A DNA stretch of 64,000 nucleotides from Viola odorata (GCA_963691705.1 OY829537.1:22010078-22074077); one strand, 5' to 3'; positions 42,551 to 56,100 are shown, numbered from the stretch's first letter. The notes: generated by a model not told the origin, from the sequence alone. Numbers and translations: made by a program.

Positions 42551-44676
42551 ACCAACCACCAATCCTATTGCCAAACCGCCAAAACCCATCATAACCGAAT
42601 CACCGCCGATTACCCATCAACCACCTAAACCACACAACCACAATCACAAATCCAGCCAACTCAACCCAAACCATCAACCACCTAAACCACACAACCACAA
42701 TCACAAATCCAGCAGCCTCAACCAACCACCAATCCAAACCAGTAGAGAAGAAGAAGAGATTAGAATTTGGGTAAGAAAGAAGAAGAGTGGTGTTTTTTTG
42801 TTCGTTTGGGTGGAGGAAGAACGGAGTAGAAGCAGATCCAAAATGGAGATGCAGACTGAGACAGTGTTGGTTCTGTTCTTCAGTGTCCCTCCGTTAAAAC
42901 CTAAGTTTCTAGTTCCTTCTCCTTTTTCGTTGGTTTATAATTTTAGGTAATTAGTTAATTTTAGTTAATTGGTTAGTTAGTTCATAATTATTCAAGTGAA
43001 ATAAATTAATTAGGATAAAACGTCCATTAAATTCGTTGACAATTTTTGTCAAAACGCGTCTGACTCTAACGAGGTGGGTCCCGCGCACAGTCGCTTTTTC
43101 AGAAAAAATAATAAAATATTTCTATTTAACGGTCGTTTGTCACCGTTATGACAATAGGGACCTCAGGCGACTAAAGTGTATAACGTGAAGGACTAGATCG
43201 AATAAAAACGACCGCTAGGGACTGACTAAAATGAAAATGATAAGTTTAGGGACCTCCGGGTGCGCTAACTCCACTTATTAGTTTGTAATACTATTTGAAT
43301 GAATTGTAAGGTTGTACAAGGGAGAGAGCAACTAAGAATTAAAAAAGATCTAAACTTAATAAAATTTGCCTTTTTGTAAATAAAAAAATAATTTAAAAGT
43401 ATTTAGAAAGTTCGAATTATCCAAAAAATTGGACGAATCTAATCTGAAATAATCAAATTGCAATCGGATTAGGGTTATGTTCACAGAGTTCAGATTACGC
43501 CGATCAAATCCGATCTGAACTTCTCCGATATGAATTTGTCAGATTCCGATCGAACTATCCGAATGCTCACCCTTAATAGAATGGAGAGGCAAAAGCAAAA
43601 TTCCGGAAATAAAAAATGACCCCGTTGTACTTCCTTCTTTATTTTTAAATTCAGTATATTTCCAAACTCAGACAAATTTACTAAGTTAAAATTAGATTTT
43701 AACACGATTTCATCACATAACGAGTTTCATAATGAGTTGGCTCGTTGAGGGTAGACCCCTAAACTCATACGAGAAAAGAAAGAAAAAATCCATTTTGCCA
43801 CCAAAACAAATTGCTTTGCAACCTTACCACCAATTTTCTTTTATCACCACCAAAGTCATTATCATCATCTTTTTCATTGATATGTTAGTCCTTAAGCTTT
43901 TCTTTTCCATCTTTAGGCCTTTTAATCAACTTTTATTGCTTATTATTAATACAAATTATTTTCTTTTTATTCATTTTTTTGTTGTAATTTTATCAAATAC
44001 TTTCGCATACATAGGATTTAGGATTGTTTAAAAAAAATCTCAACCTAAAAACCAAAATGATCGCAAATCTATCAAAACAAAATTAGATATTTAAATCAAA
44101 AGATGAATAAATTTTTTATATCTAATTAAAAAAATTATTGAGAATAAATAATAAATTTAAATAAAAGAATATTTTTTCTATAACTTTTCTTTACGTGTAG
44201 TTTGATATATCTATTTTTATCAAAAAAATTATCCATTTTTTTCTTTTTCTGCTTAAGTACTGATTTATCAAATTTATTCAGATTTTTGGCTGTGAATTAA
44301 AATAGTATTGATATAATTACTTAAGAATTAAAATAGTAATTTGTATCAATAATAAGTATTAAAATAGTTGGGATAAAAATATTTCATAACAAAGCTAAGA
44401 TAATAATGATTGTAGTGGCATGTTTGACAAATTGAAAAAATATTGGTGGCAAGATTGCAAAGAAAAATCTTTTAGTGTCATATTAGAAAGCGAAAATAAC
44501 TCTAGGAACAAAACTATACTTGTCCAAAAAAAAGGAAAAGAAACCTTTAGTTTTCGTATAGCAGGTTTACTTATTTTTATCATTATGTCCCCAACGTTTT
44601 AAATTTAAACTTAGGGTCTCAATCTCATATACGTTGATTGTTTGGTCATATTGAGTGAGAAAATGGAGGAGGTTGT
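42551..44676. other. Intergenic DNA right of element A
   Basis: This is probably the target DNA into which element A inserted. At 42551-42740 it is CCA/AAC-rich with a 41-bp direct repeat starting ATCAACCACCTAAACC (42617 and 42670). An ORF of 140 codons here is compositional and I do not call it a gene. At 43410-43575 there is a possible hAT-type end (minus strand TTAAGGGTGAGCATTCGG), but no matching partner end was found. The remainder is AT-rich without recognisable content. Confidence 0.4.
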
Positions 44677-44809
44677 AACTCTATGGTAGAAAAGTTAAGG
44701 AGGTGGAGGTCAGAGGTTAGAGGTGGCATGCAATTACTCCTTTCGTCCTTTTATATTTGACGTTTTGGGCGAAAAACTACTGTGCAAAAATAACTGGCGC
44801 CTTTGTTAA
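44677..44809 (+). repeat. 133-bp direct repeat, left copy (includes a truncated Stowaway-like end)
   Basis: It is nearly identical to 46172-46304. The first 60 bp are flanking DNA and the last 73 bp are the left end of the Stowaway-like element, starting at 44737. The two copies border the LTR remnant 44810-46171 exactly. Confidence 0.8.
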
Positions 44810-46171
44810 AAATTAGATTTGACAAGAATATGTTAAATAAATAAATACAAACCAGTGGTATATTAATTTCAATTTGACCTCATGGCTTTCCTAAGAATCC
44901 TTCGATGATTCCTACCAAGAACAAGATATTTAGCTACTCATAAAAATCAAAACAAATAAAATAAATAAATTGCATAATTAAAGAAGAGAATGGAAAAAAC
45001 TCCTGAATATTACCGGCCAGAGCAAAGCTCCGGTTTATTACAAAGCTGCTGGAAGAAGAGAGAGGCGGAAGAAGAAGAAGAAGAGAGAAAGAGGGCGGAA
45101 GAGAGAGCCTCCTTAAAAAACCTAATTAATTTAATATATATTGTAGACATCAAAATTGCGGCTCGTCTCAAAATATTCGGCCCAGTTTATAAAAAAATAC
45201 CACGAAGCCCACTCACCGAAATTCATGAAGCTTATTTGGTCGAAGCTCACCAGCAAGCTCATATTTGGAGGGAATAAAACTCATCTAATATTTCATTAAT
45301 TTGATTAAATGTCAAATTAATTGATATTCAATTATTAATTAATATGTAAATTAATTAATAATGGTGGTTACACATTGGGCCAATGAGATGAGGACATGTG
45401 TCATCTTTCCCACTCAAAACTATCCCTATGAGCCTATAAATAGAGGCCTCACTAGAAGGTGGAGACACATTATTTTGAGGAGAAGAAGTGCTGCAAAAAT
45501 CAAGAGCTAAAGCATATCGTCTCCAAGGAAGAAAGAGAAGCCACAAGCTGATTCAAGGCCGGTTTTCTCCCCACTACATCAAATCAAATCAAGAAGAAGC
45601 CACAAGCTGATTCAAGGCCGGTTTCTTCTCAAATCAACCGCAGATTACAAGCTGATTCAAGGCCAATTCGTCAATCATCCAACTCAAGTTCAAATCCAGA
45701 TCCGGAGTGAAGATTGATTCATTAATCAGAGGAATCAAGAGAAGAAGAACCACTTTTATTCTACATTCAACATTTGTAATTTGACACGTGTAATTTTCTC
45801 CTATTTTAGGAAAAAATTGTGTGTACATATATATTAAATAAAATAGAAGTCCTAAGTCTAATAGAACTACGTTTTCCTTAATTATGCCTTTGCTGAGCTG
45901 GGAACATAGAAGGGAAGTCGGAGAATTAGTCGGATTTATTAAATTTCCTTTTTAGCACTTTTCATTTTCTGCAGCGGGCCTGCGAGCGATGAGCAGCTAG
46001 GCCTAGACGCTCGAAACACTCCAAAATCCAGTAAATAATGCATCTTTCTGGAATTTCCTCTCCTAAAGCCTCAATCTACAATAAGTAAAGAAATAGAGAC
46101 TAATCAATAGCATCAAGATCCAAAAAGGGCTAGGAAAGGAAGAGAAAATGTGCACAAAATATATCATATCA
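44810..46171. mobile_element. Athila-like LTR remnant interrupted by a solo LTR
   Basis: Near 44875-45060 the sequence resembles the LTR of element A: TTTGACCTC, then a 'CCAAGA...TTAGC(T/C)ACTCAT' block, then 'CCGGCC(A/G)GAGC...CTCCGG'. At 46171 it ends with CATATCA like that LTR. It is much more diverged than A from its own pair. The middle is occupied by a solo LTR (45142-45827). No internal region of a retrotransposon is present. Confidence 0.6.
45142..45827 (+). mobile_element. Solo LTR, unclassified
   Basis: It starts TGTAGACATC and ends GTGTGTACA (TGT...ACA ends), spans 686 bp, and is flanked on both sides by the 5-bp duplication TATAT (45137-45141 and 45828-45832). A TATA box, CCTATAAATAG, lies at 45433-45443. 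No coding region or second LTR follows, so it fits a solo LTR left by LTR-LTR recombination. The AT-rich duplication has a real chance of being coincidental, but it coincides with proper LTR ends. Confidence 0.65.
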
Positions 46172-46304
46172 AACTCTATGGTAGAAAAGGTAAGGAGGCG
46201 AAGGTCAGAGGTTAGAGGTGACATGCAATTACTCCTTCCGTCCTTTTATATTTGACGTTTTGGGCGAAAAACCACTATGCAAAAACAACTGGCGCCTTTG
46301 TTAA
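46172..46304 (+). repeat. 133-bp direct repeat, right copy
   Basis: This matches 44677-44809. Here the Stowaway-like element continues intact beyond the repeat. Confidence 0.8.
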
Positions 46305-47169
46305 CCGTGCCGTCTTTGTCTGTGTTTTGACAATTTTGACCTTCGAACGATGCGTCGTTTAGATGAAAAAACTACATATCACACAGCTGTCCAAACTCAA
46401 TCAAATCATCTTCTTCCTTCAGCGCCACATCTGGCCACCATAGTCGCCGCCTCTGCAACTCCGGCCACCCTAACTAACACCAAGACCAAATCAGACCAAT
46501 ACCAATTAAATATAAACCATCTCTCACTCACGGCAACACCATCGCCGACCAGCACCACACTTCCGATCTGCTCACCACCTCCAGCCAAACCCAAAATCCA
46601 AAACCAATTTTCTCAACCCAAAATACAAAATCAATTTCCTTAACCCTTTTTGTAAGAAAAATTACCCAGAACCACGGAAACAAAAACAGATCTGCTCACC
46701 ACCGCCGACCACACCCAAAATCCAAAACCAATTTTCTCAACCTAAAACACAAAATCAATTTCTTTAACCCCTTTTGTAAGAAAAATGACCCAGAACCACG
46801 AAAATAAAAATCACCGCTGGCCACACCTAAAATTCAAAACCAATTTTCTCAACTCAAAACACAAAATCAATTTCCTTAACCCCTTTTGTAAGAAAAATGA
46901 CTCAGAACCATAGAAACAAAAACAGAAAAGAAAAAGAAAAGAATAAAAAATGGTGGGTTTGTGTTGATTGAGAAGGAGAGATGAAAAGTGAAGCGGTGAG
47001 GAGAAGGAGAGGATGAGGGAAAGAAAATGAACAAGGGCAATTTTAATATTAAAACTGACGCGGGCCCACGGACAAAACTGACAAAAGCTGGGCTCAACAG
47101 TAACCCACGTCAGACTTCTTAATACTCGTGAATTGTGGGCTCGCGCCAAGTAATTTTGGACGGAGGGAG
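46232..47169. mobile_element. Stowaway-like (Tc1/mariner) non-autonomous element with internal triplication
   Basis: The ends are CTCCTTCCGTCC and, inverted, CTCCCTCCGTCC, the hallmark of Stowaway elements, flanked by TA on both sides (46230-46231 and 47170-47171). At 938 bp it is long for this class. Inside, a unit of about 110-125 bp occurs three times (from about 46568, 46692 and 46811, to about 46922). Each holds CCAAAACCAATTTTCTCAAC and CTTTTGTAAGAAAAAT-type phrases. There is no transposase. Confidence 0.8.
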
Positions 47170-47171
47170 TA

Positions 47172-50100
47172 TTTGAGAGGAATGTTCTTTTCTTCCTTCT
47201 TTTTTCTTTTTCCGATACATTTTGGATAAGGTCTATAGTGAAGGAGAGTTTTTATTATTATTTATAATTTTACACATTTATTACTAAAAAACATTTTTAA
47301 TAAATATTTTTTTAAGACATCAATTTTTTGGTGAGAATTAATAAAAAAGTTAACGGCATGACCAAATCGAAAAGTAAGAAAACATCTAAACTTGTATGTT
47401 TAAATTTAAAATTAATAGGGACTAAACGATGAGATCTCTTATAGTCATATCCCAAATTGAAGTTCCGTGATGCATTTTTATTCCAACTATACATATTTGG
47501 TATCACTATAATTGGAAAATAAATACAAATTTCCATAACAGATTGCTAGATATTATTTCCATTTATGTATGGTCATATAAAGAATTATTTTAAAAAATAT
47601 TAGCTAATAAATTTTATATAAATGAATAAAAATTTACTTTAGCACTATCACGAGCCCTGATTTATCATCTTCGCGCTTATATTTCTAGTATGAAATGAAA
47701 TGAGTGATTCAGAGTTTGGTGAATATAAACTTGAGTAGGCGGCAATCTAAGCTTGAGTCACTGTCTCATATTTTCTATAGAGACGCGTCATTTTTGAACT
47801 ATTTCATCGAGCAGGATATCTTGAAAAGGTATATAATTTTATATTGAGTTTTTTTTATAATATTTTGTTGTTCTTATTAATTTATTGTCGATATTAATTT
47901 TTTAATCGATTAGATATGAAGCTTGATTGTTTACTAAAATATTATTTATTTGACAAAGAAAAAGAAAATATTTGAATGAAATTTTACAATGTTGTTATTA
48001 TTTACTCACTCAATTAATTAAATTGTTTCTGGAAAAAAAGTAATGAAAATGATAAATGGACATTTTGATTAGATTTTTTTTCGTTAATCTTTATGTATAT
48101 TTGTTTTTGTTTTCGTTGAACCCGTCAAAATGTTTTTTTAAAATAATTTTTTCATTGTCATGGGTAAACCTGCTTATTGGACGGATTGGTCCCGGGCCAT
48201 AAATATCAAATCCCCCGTAAAGTCCATATGGGTTTTCCACGGACCTATTCCTCTGAGGTTAATGGGCTGCCCACGGACTTAATTGACTTGTTAATTTAAT
48301 AAAAAATACATTATTTTTAAAGAAATGACGTTGCTTTTTATTTTTATAAAACTAACCGTAGTATATATTCATTTTAATATATAAATATATATTGTGGGTT
48401 GGGTTTGGATAGGATTGGACAGATCACGGATTTAAAATTTTAAAGTTCAGACCCAACCCTTTAGGCCCTGACCTTTTAATGTAGCCCATCTATTAAGCAT
48501 GTCTAGTAGTAGTTAGTAGTGGGTCTTACCATATTTCTTTCTTTCTTTTCCTCCGGCTTTCGTAATTTTGTACAGTTTTAACTATTTTTTAAACATAAAT
48601 GTCAAAGGATGGGGTTTAAATGAACAAATGAAGATAACAATGGAGAGAAATATAATTAAGAAAATTAGGTTAGAGATTGACTAAAATAATTAGGTAATTT
48701 TTTTGGACGCGGTGTGTATTGAACCTAGGGGGTGAATAGGCCTAACATAACTTAATACTAATCATTATATATTATTCTATCTTTTTACACTTATAAGTGG
48801 GCCTGACCACTAATGTATTCCATAGCTAGAAAATCCAGGCCCACATCAAGCCCAATTGACAGATAGTCGGAGCTTAAAAAATCCATGGGAGCCGAACAGA
48901 TACTCGGAGATCCAAAAATCCATGATTTCTTCTTCCCATTTGTTGTCCACTTCTTACATTTTGTCCTTTTTCCAATTAACCTGGTCAGTTTCAGTTGTCA
49001 TCTTTATTCTTGACATGCTACATATTTTTCTCCTCTAAGAACAGCTTCATGTCTTCATGGTTACCTAGTTGGACTTATCTGGGCCTAACTTCCAAGAAAA
49101 TTCCCAAAATTCGTGCTCTTTTGCGGCTGTTTGCGAGTGTCAATAAATTTTATATTTAAGCTCACATTTATTATTTGGATAAATACTAATGAATTAAGTC
49201 AAATAATTAAAATAATTGCATAAGAATAAATTCGAGATGTCAACCGAAATTAGTATATTTTGATCGGAACTTAAAAAATCTCTTTCATGGTTATGGCTTG
49301 CTAAAAACTAGCTCAACCCTAACCTCAAAAAATTAACTCTACGTGTATCCAGCTAAATTACTTACCTTTTTTTTCAAAAGAATTGGTTGGTTAAACATTA
49401 GAATTAGAATTTCAGTTACTTACCTTCTTAATCAATCTAGGGGAGGCTAGACTTATATACTACGAGTTAGGTGGAGGGCATAGAAGGAACTAATGGGTAT
49501 AATTAAACTAGAGTTTGTTGTTACGAGCATAGTTATAAAAATCAGATCGAATTAAACTGACTGGTTCGACTAGTAAACCAGTGACGATTTAGATCCCACT
49601 TTAAGTCCGAAATTCGAGACTGAACTGAATTGAGATCTAGATTGCCAAAATTACCAATTAGACCAGTGTCCATTTTTATGATCATTACATTAATTTTTAG
49701 CCAAAAAACTTAAAAGAGAATATACGTGTAGTTTGAAGACAATTTATTGTTCTGCTTCACATTTATTTCAGGGTTTGACTCTCACTCTCAAAGTCAACTT
49801 TTTTCACCTCCTCACGTAATTACTTGACTTTTACATATAAATATACGCAAGCACACATAGTTCGATAAAAGTTCTCATACTATAATCATTTAATTTTTTT
49901 ACTATATTTTTTTAGTTTCTTAACTATTTAAAAGATTTAGATCTTTTATATAATCTACCCGATATTTTTCTACAAATTCATTTTGTATAAAATTTTTAAA
50001 ATATATATTTCCTCTATTTTATTTTTCTTTCGCAGAAAAGAGAGAGTTCAAACCTTGGAGAGACAATAAATTTGCTGCAAAATTAACTTCACAGAGCCCT

Positions 50101-52740
50101 TGAGATTTTATAGCCTGAGTAAGGTAAGTCTTCTAATTTCTTTGTTAGTAAATTCGATCTGAAAAGAATGTTTTTAAAACATGAAAACCCGATATGGTGT
50201 AAATTATTATGTGTGTGAAATGACGGATGTATCCACAAGATGAATTTAGAGAAATTAATAAGGAAATTATAGATGAGCATGAGAGGTGGGTGACGGTGAA
50301 ATGCAAGGTTCTGGTTAAGCTGTCATTGTTATGAAAAGAATGACAAGTGTAATGATATATGCTATAATCTGCTACTTGCTACGTCCGTTCTTGAATAAGT
50401 AAAAAAAGTAGGTGGCATGGAATAAAACCTGTCAACTCCTGCAAATTTTAAATAGAATTAAATCTGTCCCAATCCTTCAATTACCACATAAAGCACACAT
50501 ATATCATTTTTAGTATTATATATTTACATTCTTTTCAATTTAATTTTTTTTCACGTGTCATCTTACTTTTAATGTGGGAATTTTCACTGTACAAGGTAGG
50601 TAGTGTAAGTCATAGAAAATTCATAGTTATAATAAGAATTAAACCGAAGCAATTGGTTCGACATAAACTGTGAATTGGAATCAATTGGTTTGATTATTTG
50701 ACTAAATTACAACTAATTCAGCAAAAAAATTGATTAGTTTTGAAAGATTGAGCGAAGTCAACTAGACAATGTACTAGTTGAATTCGACCAAACCAAAAGT
50801 TTTCTTTTTTATTCTTAAGTTAATATATTTTATATATTGGATGAATTAAATCAAAGCCGGTTTAACCATTAACTACAAACCTTAACGGTCTAAAGTTCCG
50901 GTTCCATATTTTGATAGTTAGTGTGAAAATGACAGTAGGTATGAATTGTGAAGTTAGCGATAATTACTGGTTGGAATTGGATTTTATTATTATGGGTATT
51001 TTATTTTCTTTCTCGTGCCTTGATCAATTTTTGGGTGTTGATTTGCCAATTTTTTTGTTGAGTGAAATGTCAAACCTACCCTTTCCTTCATCTCGTGATG
51101 TGATTGCGAGGGCAGGGGGGGCCTGTTGCATGTAAGTTGTAACCGATAGTTCGAACCCATCTGGATAACCAAGCAAATTAGAGAAAACTGTTGACCCTTT
51201 TTGGCTCTTTGGATGTCAGCCAGCCAAAAGAATTGTCAAACAATTATTAATAAATAACTTGTTGAGTTAAGGCAATAATTAAAATAATTACATGATGACT
51301 ATAACCGACAAGTAACGTTAAATAATGGTTGTCTGTCAATGATAAAGTACTGATAAGATTATAATTAAGATAATTATAGGCCCGAGTTTCGTTTATTTTA
51401 AAAAATACTTAAAATTAGTTATGAATATATAATTAAAAATTAATTATACAGCATAATATGTATGTCCTTACTTCCTTGGATACGTTAGAAAGCTTTTCTT
51501 CCTTGTTTAGCGAAAAGAAATATCTAGAACACATTTTGAAATTTGGTAATTAGGGTACATTTATTTATGCCGGAAATGAAAAAAATCTGCAAGTAATTAA
51601 TAATTGTGTCCTTAAAATCAAAGCATCATCAATAAGAATGTTGAAAAGAAAAAAAGAATAAAAGAATGTGCATATGGGGTTTTGGTTTAATGTTTTAAAG
51701 AATTACATACATATTGGTTTTTAAAAGAATAAATAATTAGAGAGTGAGGTCCACTAGGAGAGAGTGTGATGAAGGTAGGTTTGTCTCGAAGTGAATAGGA
51801 AGATACGAAATGGAGAGGGAGAAAAAATGACAACCACGAAACATATTGTCTATCTACTAGCGATAAATGTGAGTAGAAGCTTTAAAAAAAAAAAGTGTGT
51901 TATACATTTTATGGTATTATCGAAAAATTATCAGATACTATCGATACGGTAACTAATACATTATATCTATTTAAATTAGATAAATGTTGATATGTAAATC
52001 TTATTAACAAATTGTAGGGAAAGAAGATGAGACATAGAGAGAGAAAGGATGTTAATTGCACTAAATTATTAGATGCTTTTAGTATATTATCACATATTTC
52101 ATCTAATTTAGATACTTAGTAGAAATGTCTAATTAGATTGTACAATCAATAACAGAATTAAGTAATTATATTAAGAATGAGTGGTAAAAATAAAATTCCA
52201 CTTAGATATAGAACTAGGTCGCATATAGCCATTTTATTAGTTGGATAATTCAAGTAAACGCGTCTAAGTGAAAACTTGAATAATTCTATGTTTATTTTCA
52301 AAACGAATATAAATAAAATATGAGTTGGCATACCGAATTCAACACTTACTTCAATACTTACTTGGCATCGCCACCATCACTCACACACCACACCATTGTC
52401 GGTTTGTGGGAATGGATTGGGTCCACCGACTTGTGGTAAGCCCTACCTTTTCTTTCTCTTTCTCTCTCACTCTTAATTTGAAAATTATTTTTTTTCTTAA
52501 AAAAATGTTTAGGGCAGGGGATTATTTTAAAAATAGCAAAATAAGGAAAATTTCTGTAGAAAATGAAAGAAAATAAACAAAAAGAAAAGAGAGAATGGAA
52601 GTATGGTATGTATGTGTTGGTATATCTGCTTGACACCAGATCATAAAAAGAAGCACAGAAAAACCTCACTTGTTCAGAAATCTGGCCGTTTAAAACCCAA
52701 AATAAAATAAAAAAAATTGTTTAGTGGAAAATAAAAAGTG
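47172..52740. other. Long AT-rich intergenic region upstream of the IDD gene
   Basis: There is no coding sequence that I can support. Possible old transposon scraps include the segment 48160-48495 (GGTCCCGGGCC ... GGGTTGGGTTTGGATAGG). Two related segments at 49525-49680 and 50620-50925 begin with ATAGTTATAA and carry GGTTCGAC/GGTTTGAC phrases, like decayed small DNA transposons. None has clear terminal repeats, so they are not called separately. The last 500 bp include (TTTCTCTTTCTCTCTC)-type pyrimidine tracts. Confidence 0.4.
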
Positions 52741-53117
52741 CTCACACCCACCCATGGATGAGTACTATCCTACTCCTACTGCTTCTTCTTCTTCTCCTCC
52801 TTTTTGTTCCCTTTCTTTTCATCTTTTTCCTTCTTTAATTAATTAGATTTCAGCTTCTTCTTTTTCTCTCTTTCAGATACATGTTTTTTTATTTTCTCCA
52901 CCTTTTTCAGATTCTCATTAATCAATCCCAAAAGCCTTCACTTGCTGTTTTCCTTGCCTTTTTGAGGTCCCAGATTTGAGATAAGCAGCGGAAAGAATTG
53001 CATCCTGTTTTGGTTTCTTGAATCTGTAATTGGTATTAATAATTGCTTTCAAGAAGAAGAAAAGAGAATTAAAAAGTTAGAGAATTGAAAGAGAGTTGGA
53101 AAAAGAAGAAGATAGAT

Positions 53118-56100
53118 ATGGCTGCCTCATCTTCCTCAGTGCCTTTCTTTGGAATTATGGATGAAGATCATCACCAAAACCAGACCAAGCAACAGCAACA
53201 GCATTCCTCAACTCCAACTTCATCTTCAGCTCCAGTTCCGCCGCCGGCGAAGAAGAAAAGAAACCAACCAGGAACACCAAGCAAGTATCCAAACACTTTT
53301 ATTGTTCTTGATTAATTCTTTAACATATATCTAACAAAATTGATTTGTTTTCTTCCTCTTCTTTCTTAATTCTATCGAGGATTAAAGAACCCTAGCTAAA
53401 CTCAGACTAGAAAAGACATGGATGTGCATATATATATAAACACAACACATATATACAGACAAGTGATTTAAATTACATGGGTTTTGTCTCCTCCAATTTG
53501 TGTGTTTTCGGTTTCTAGTCAAAAAAATTTGGTGGTTTTCTTGAATTATAATTATTATAATTTTTCTAATAGTTTCTTGTTTGGCATTTTGCATAACAGA
53601 TCCAGACGCAGAGGTGATAGCACTATCTCCCAAGACCCTAATGGCAACAAACAGGTTCATATGTGAGGTGTGCAACAAAGGGTTCCAAAGAGAGCAGAAT
53701 CTTCAACTCCACAGAAGAGGACACAACCTCCCTTGGAAGCTCAAGCAGAAAACCAACAAAGAAGTGAAACGTAAAGTCTATCTCTGCCCTGAACCCACCT
53801 GCGTCCACCACGACCCCTCCCGCGCCCTCGGCGACCTCACCGGAATCAAGAAACACTATTCGAGAAAGCACGGCGAGAAGAAGTGGAAGTGCGAGAAATG
53901 CTCGAAACGGTACGCGGTTCAGTCCGATTGGAAAGCTCATTCCAAAACCTGCGGTACTAGAGAGTACCGATGTGACTGTGGCACCCTCTTCTCTAGGTAA
54001 GTAACAAGGTCTAATTAATAATTACACTCTTAATTCCTATCCATTCTGTTCTTTTCCTCTCCGTATAGTTAATTAATTACAAGGGAATGTCTCTGTTTGT
54101 GTTGAAATTCGGGGAGAGTAACAATTAGATTTGCAACTTGCATCGAACAATTTTTTCAATCGTGACACAGTAGTACTAGAGATGGTGAAAGAGCAGAAAA
54201 CATGCTCCCACGTGGAAACTGCCATGGATGGTCATTGGGGTTTTCAGTGAGTAGTAAAGTAAGCAGTACTACTACTACTCATGACGATTTCAAGAAAATT
54301 TTCTTTTTCCTTTCAAAGAAAAACAAGAAAACAAGAAATTTCTTGCTCCTCCTCGGAACCACCGCCCATTTTGGTTGTTTGCTTCTTTCTTTTTCTATTC
54401 ACGTGTAGCTATGTAGAGGATTGTTTTTTGTTTTTGTACCTGTGTTTGTTTGTTTGGTTATGGGTTGGCTCTCATCTGCACATTTTGCAGGTACTCCTTT
54501 TCATGATAACGTTACCCTTCTCTAACCAACCCCAATACAGGCCGATATACACTTATACAGCCCCCCCCCCCCCCCCCCCCTCTCTCTCTCTCTTCTCTTT
54601 TTGCTCTTCTTTCTGGTCTAAGTTCTAACCAGCAACCACCAAAGTTAAAAAGTTGTGATGCAAGTTCCTAGTTTTCTTGCTTTTTTAAGCGTGCATGATC
54701 GAGTTATGAAGAGAGATCCAGTTTTGCATTAAATTTGTTGATGGTAATTCTTTCATCAATCTTGAATACATTCTCTTCCAAGCATTTATTGAACACCCAG
54801 TTCTTGAAATGCTATATTATTCATCACTTTGATTTTGATTGCTTAATCATTAATTTCTTCTTCCAAGATTTTATATCATCACTCCTTCACCTACCCTCCA
54901 TAATTTTTTTTATTATTTTTTTTATCAATTTATTTATAAAACAGAGAATTTGGGGTTAACATATAGTAATGCAAGCACATTAAATTATGGCATCTTGTCT
55001 CCTATTATTTTTTTCTCTGCTTAATTTCTTATGTTGAAGTTAGTCAAGGTCTACATGGTCATAAATTCTTCTTGATTTTTTCTTTATTCCATAGAAAAAT
55101 AAACAAATTATTCAAATGGACTTTACTAATTTGGACTGTTGTAGTGGAATCATGTTATTATTAGTTTTCTTCAAAGAGTATGGATAGGACATTCACATGT
55201 GGTTTGAAGTAGTTGGCAAAATTCAATTTCTTTTCTTTTCTTTTCTTTTTTTACTATTTCACAATTTTATAATGCAACCAAACATGATTACCTGCTCAAG
55301 TTACTTTTATTTTCTCTCCATGTTTTTATTTATTTTAGGTAATAATGTAAATTAGGAGACTCCAACCTGATATCTAGTTCTTTCTGTTTTGCAAGAAATA
55401 TCAAACAGTATGCGGTCTAAATGTTAAATATGAAATAACGTAATATTTCTTGCTTTTTTTTGACAACAGGCGAGATAGCTTCATCACCCATAGGGCTTTC
55501 TGCGATGCGCTGGCTCAAGAAAGTGCAAGAAATCCTCCTCCCACCTTGAGCACTATGGGCAGCCACTTATATGGAAGTGGCAACATGAGCTTGGGCTTAT
55601 CTCAAGCAGCTGCTGGTGCTGCCACCCAAATTCCTTCCATGCACGGCCACAACAGCCAATCTACTGACATGTTGCGGCTCGGTGGTGGCGGCCGGTCTGG
55701 ACAGTTTGATCATCTCCTCCCTCCATCACTAGGCGGCTCATCGTCATTCCGACCACCCCAGTCTATGCCCCCATCTGCTTTCTATATGCAAGAATCGAAC
55801 CAGAACATTGATCCAGATGATCATAATAATCAAGTACATCAATCTCAACAGGGAATCCTCCAAAACAAACCATTTCACCACGGATTAATGCAATTTGCTG
55901 AACTCAACAACACCACCACCACCAACGCCAACACCAACAACCCTCCTCCTGGGACCAGTCTTTTCAACCTCCCAGGGTTTCTCTCCTCCACCACCACCAC
56001 CACTACCACCACTAACCCCACCAACATGACCATGCCATCTTCAGGCCTCATGATACCAAACCAATTCAACTCCCAAAACGGTGGAGGTGGCAATGGCGGC

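Noticed and set aside
42528..42950. 140-codon ORF (+) rich in Pro/His/Asn
   Set aside because: It starts inside the element A LTR and is driven by CCA/AAC repeats; there is no domain, and the phrase repeats itself every 53 bp.
48160..48495. A complete hAT-type element with GGGTTGGGTTTGG / GGTCCCGGGCC subterminal words
   Set aside because: Composition is suggestive, but I could not find matching terminal inverted repeats or an 8-bp duplication.
51110..51175. tRNA- or SINE-like GTTCGAACCC box
   Set aside because: It resembles a T-arm/B-box, but no A-box, acceptor stem or anticodon arm can be folded around it.
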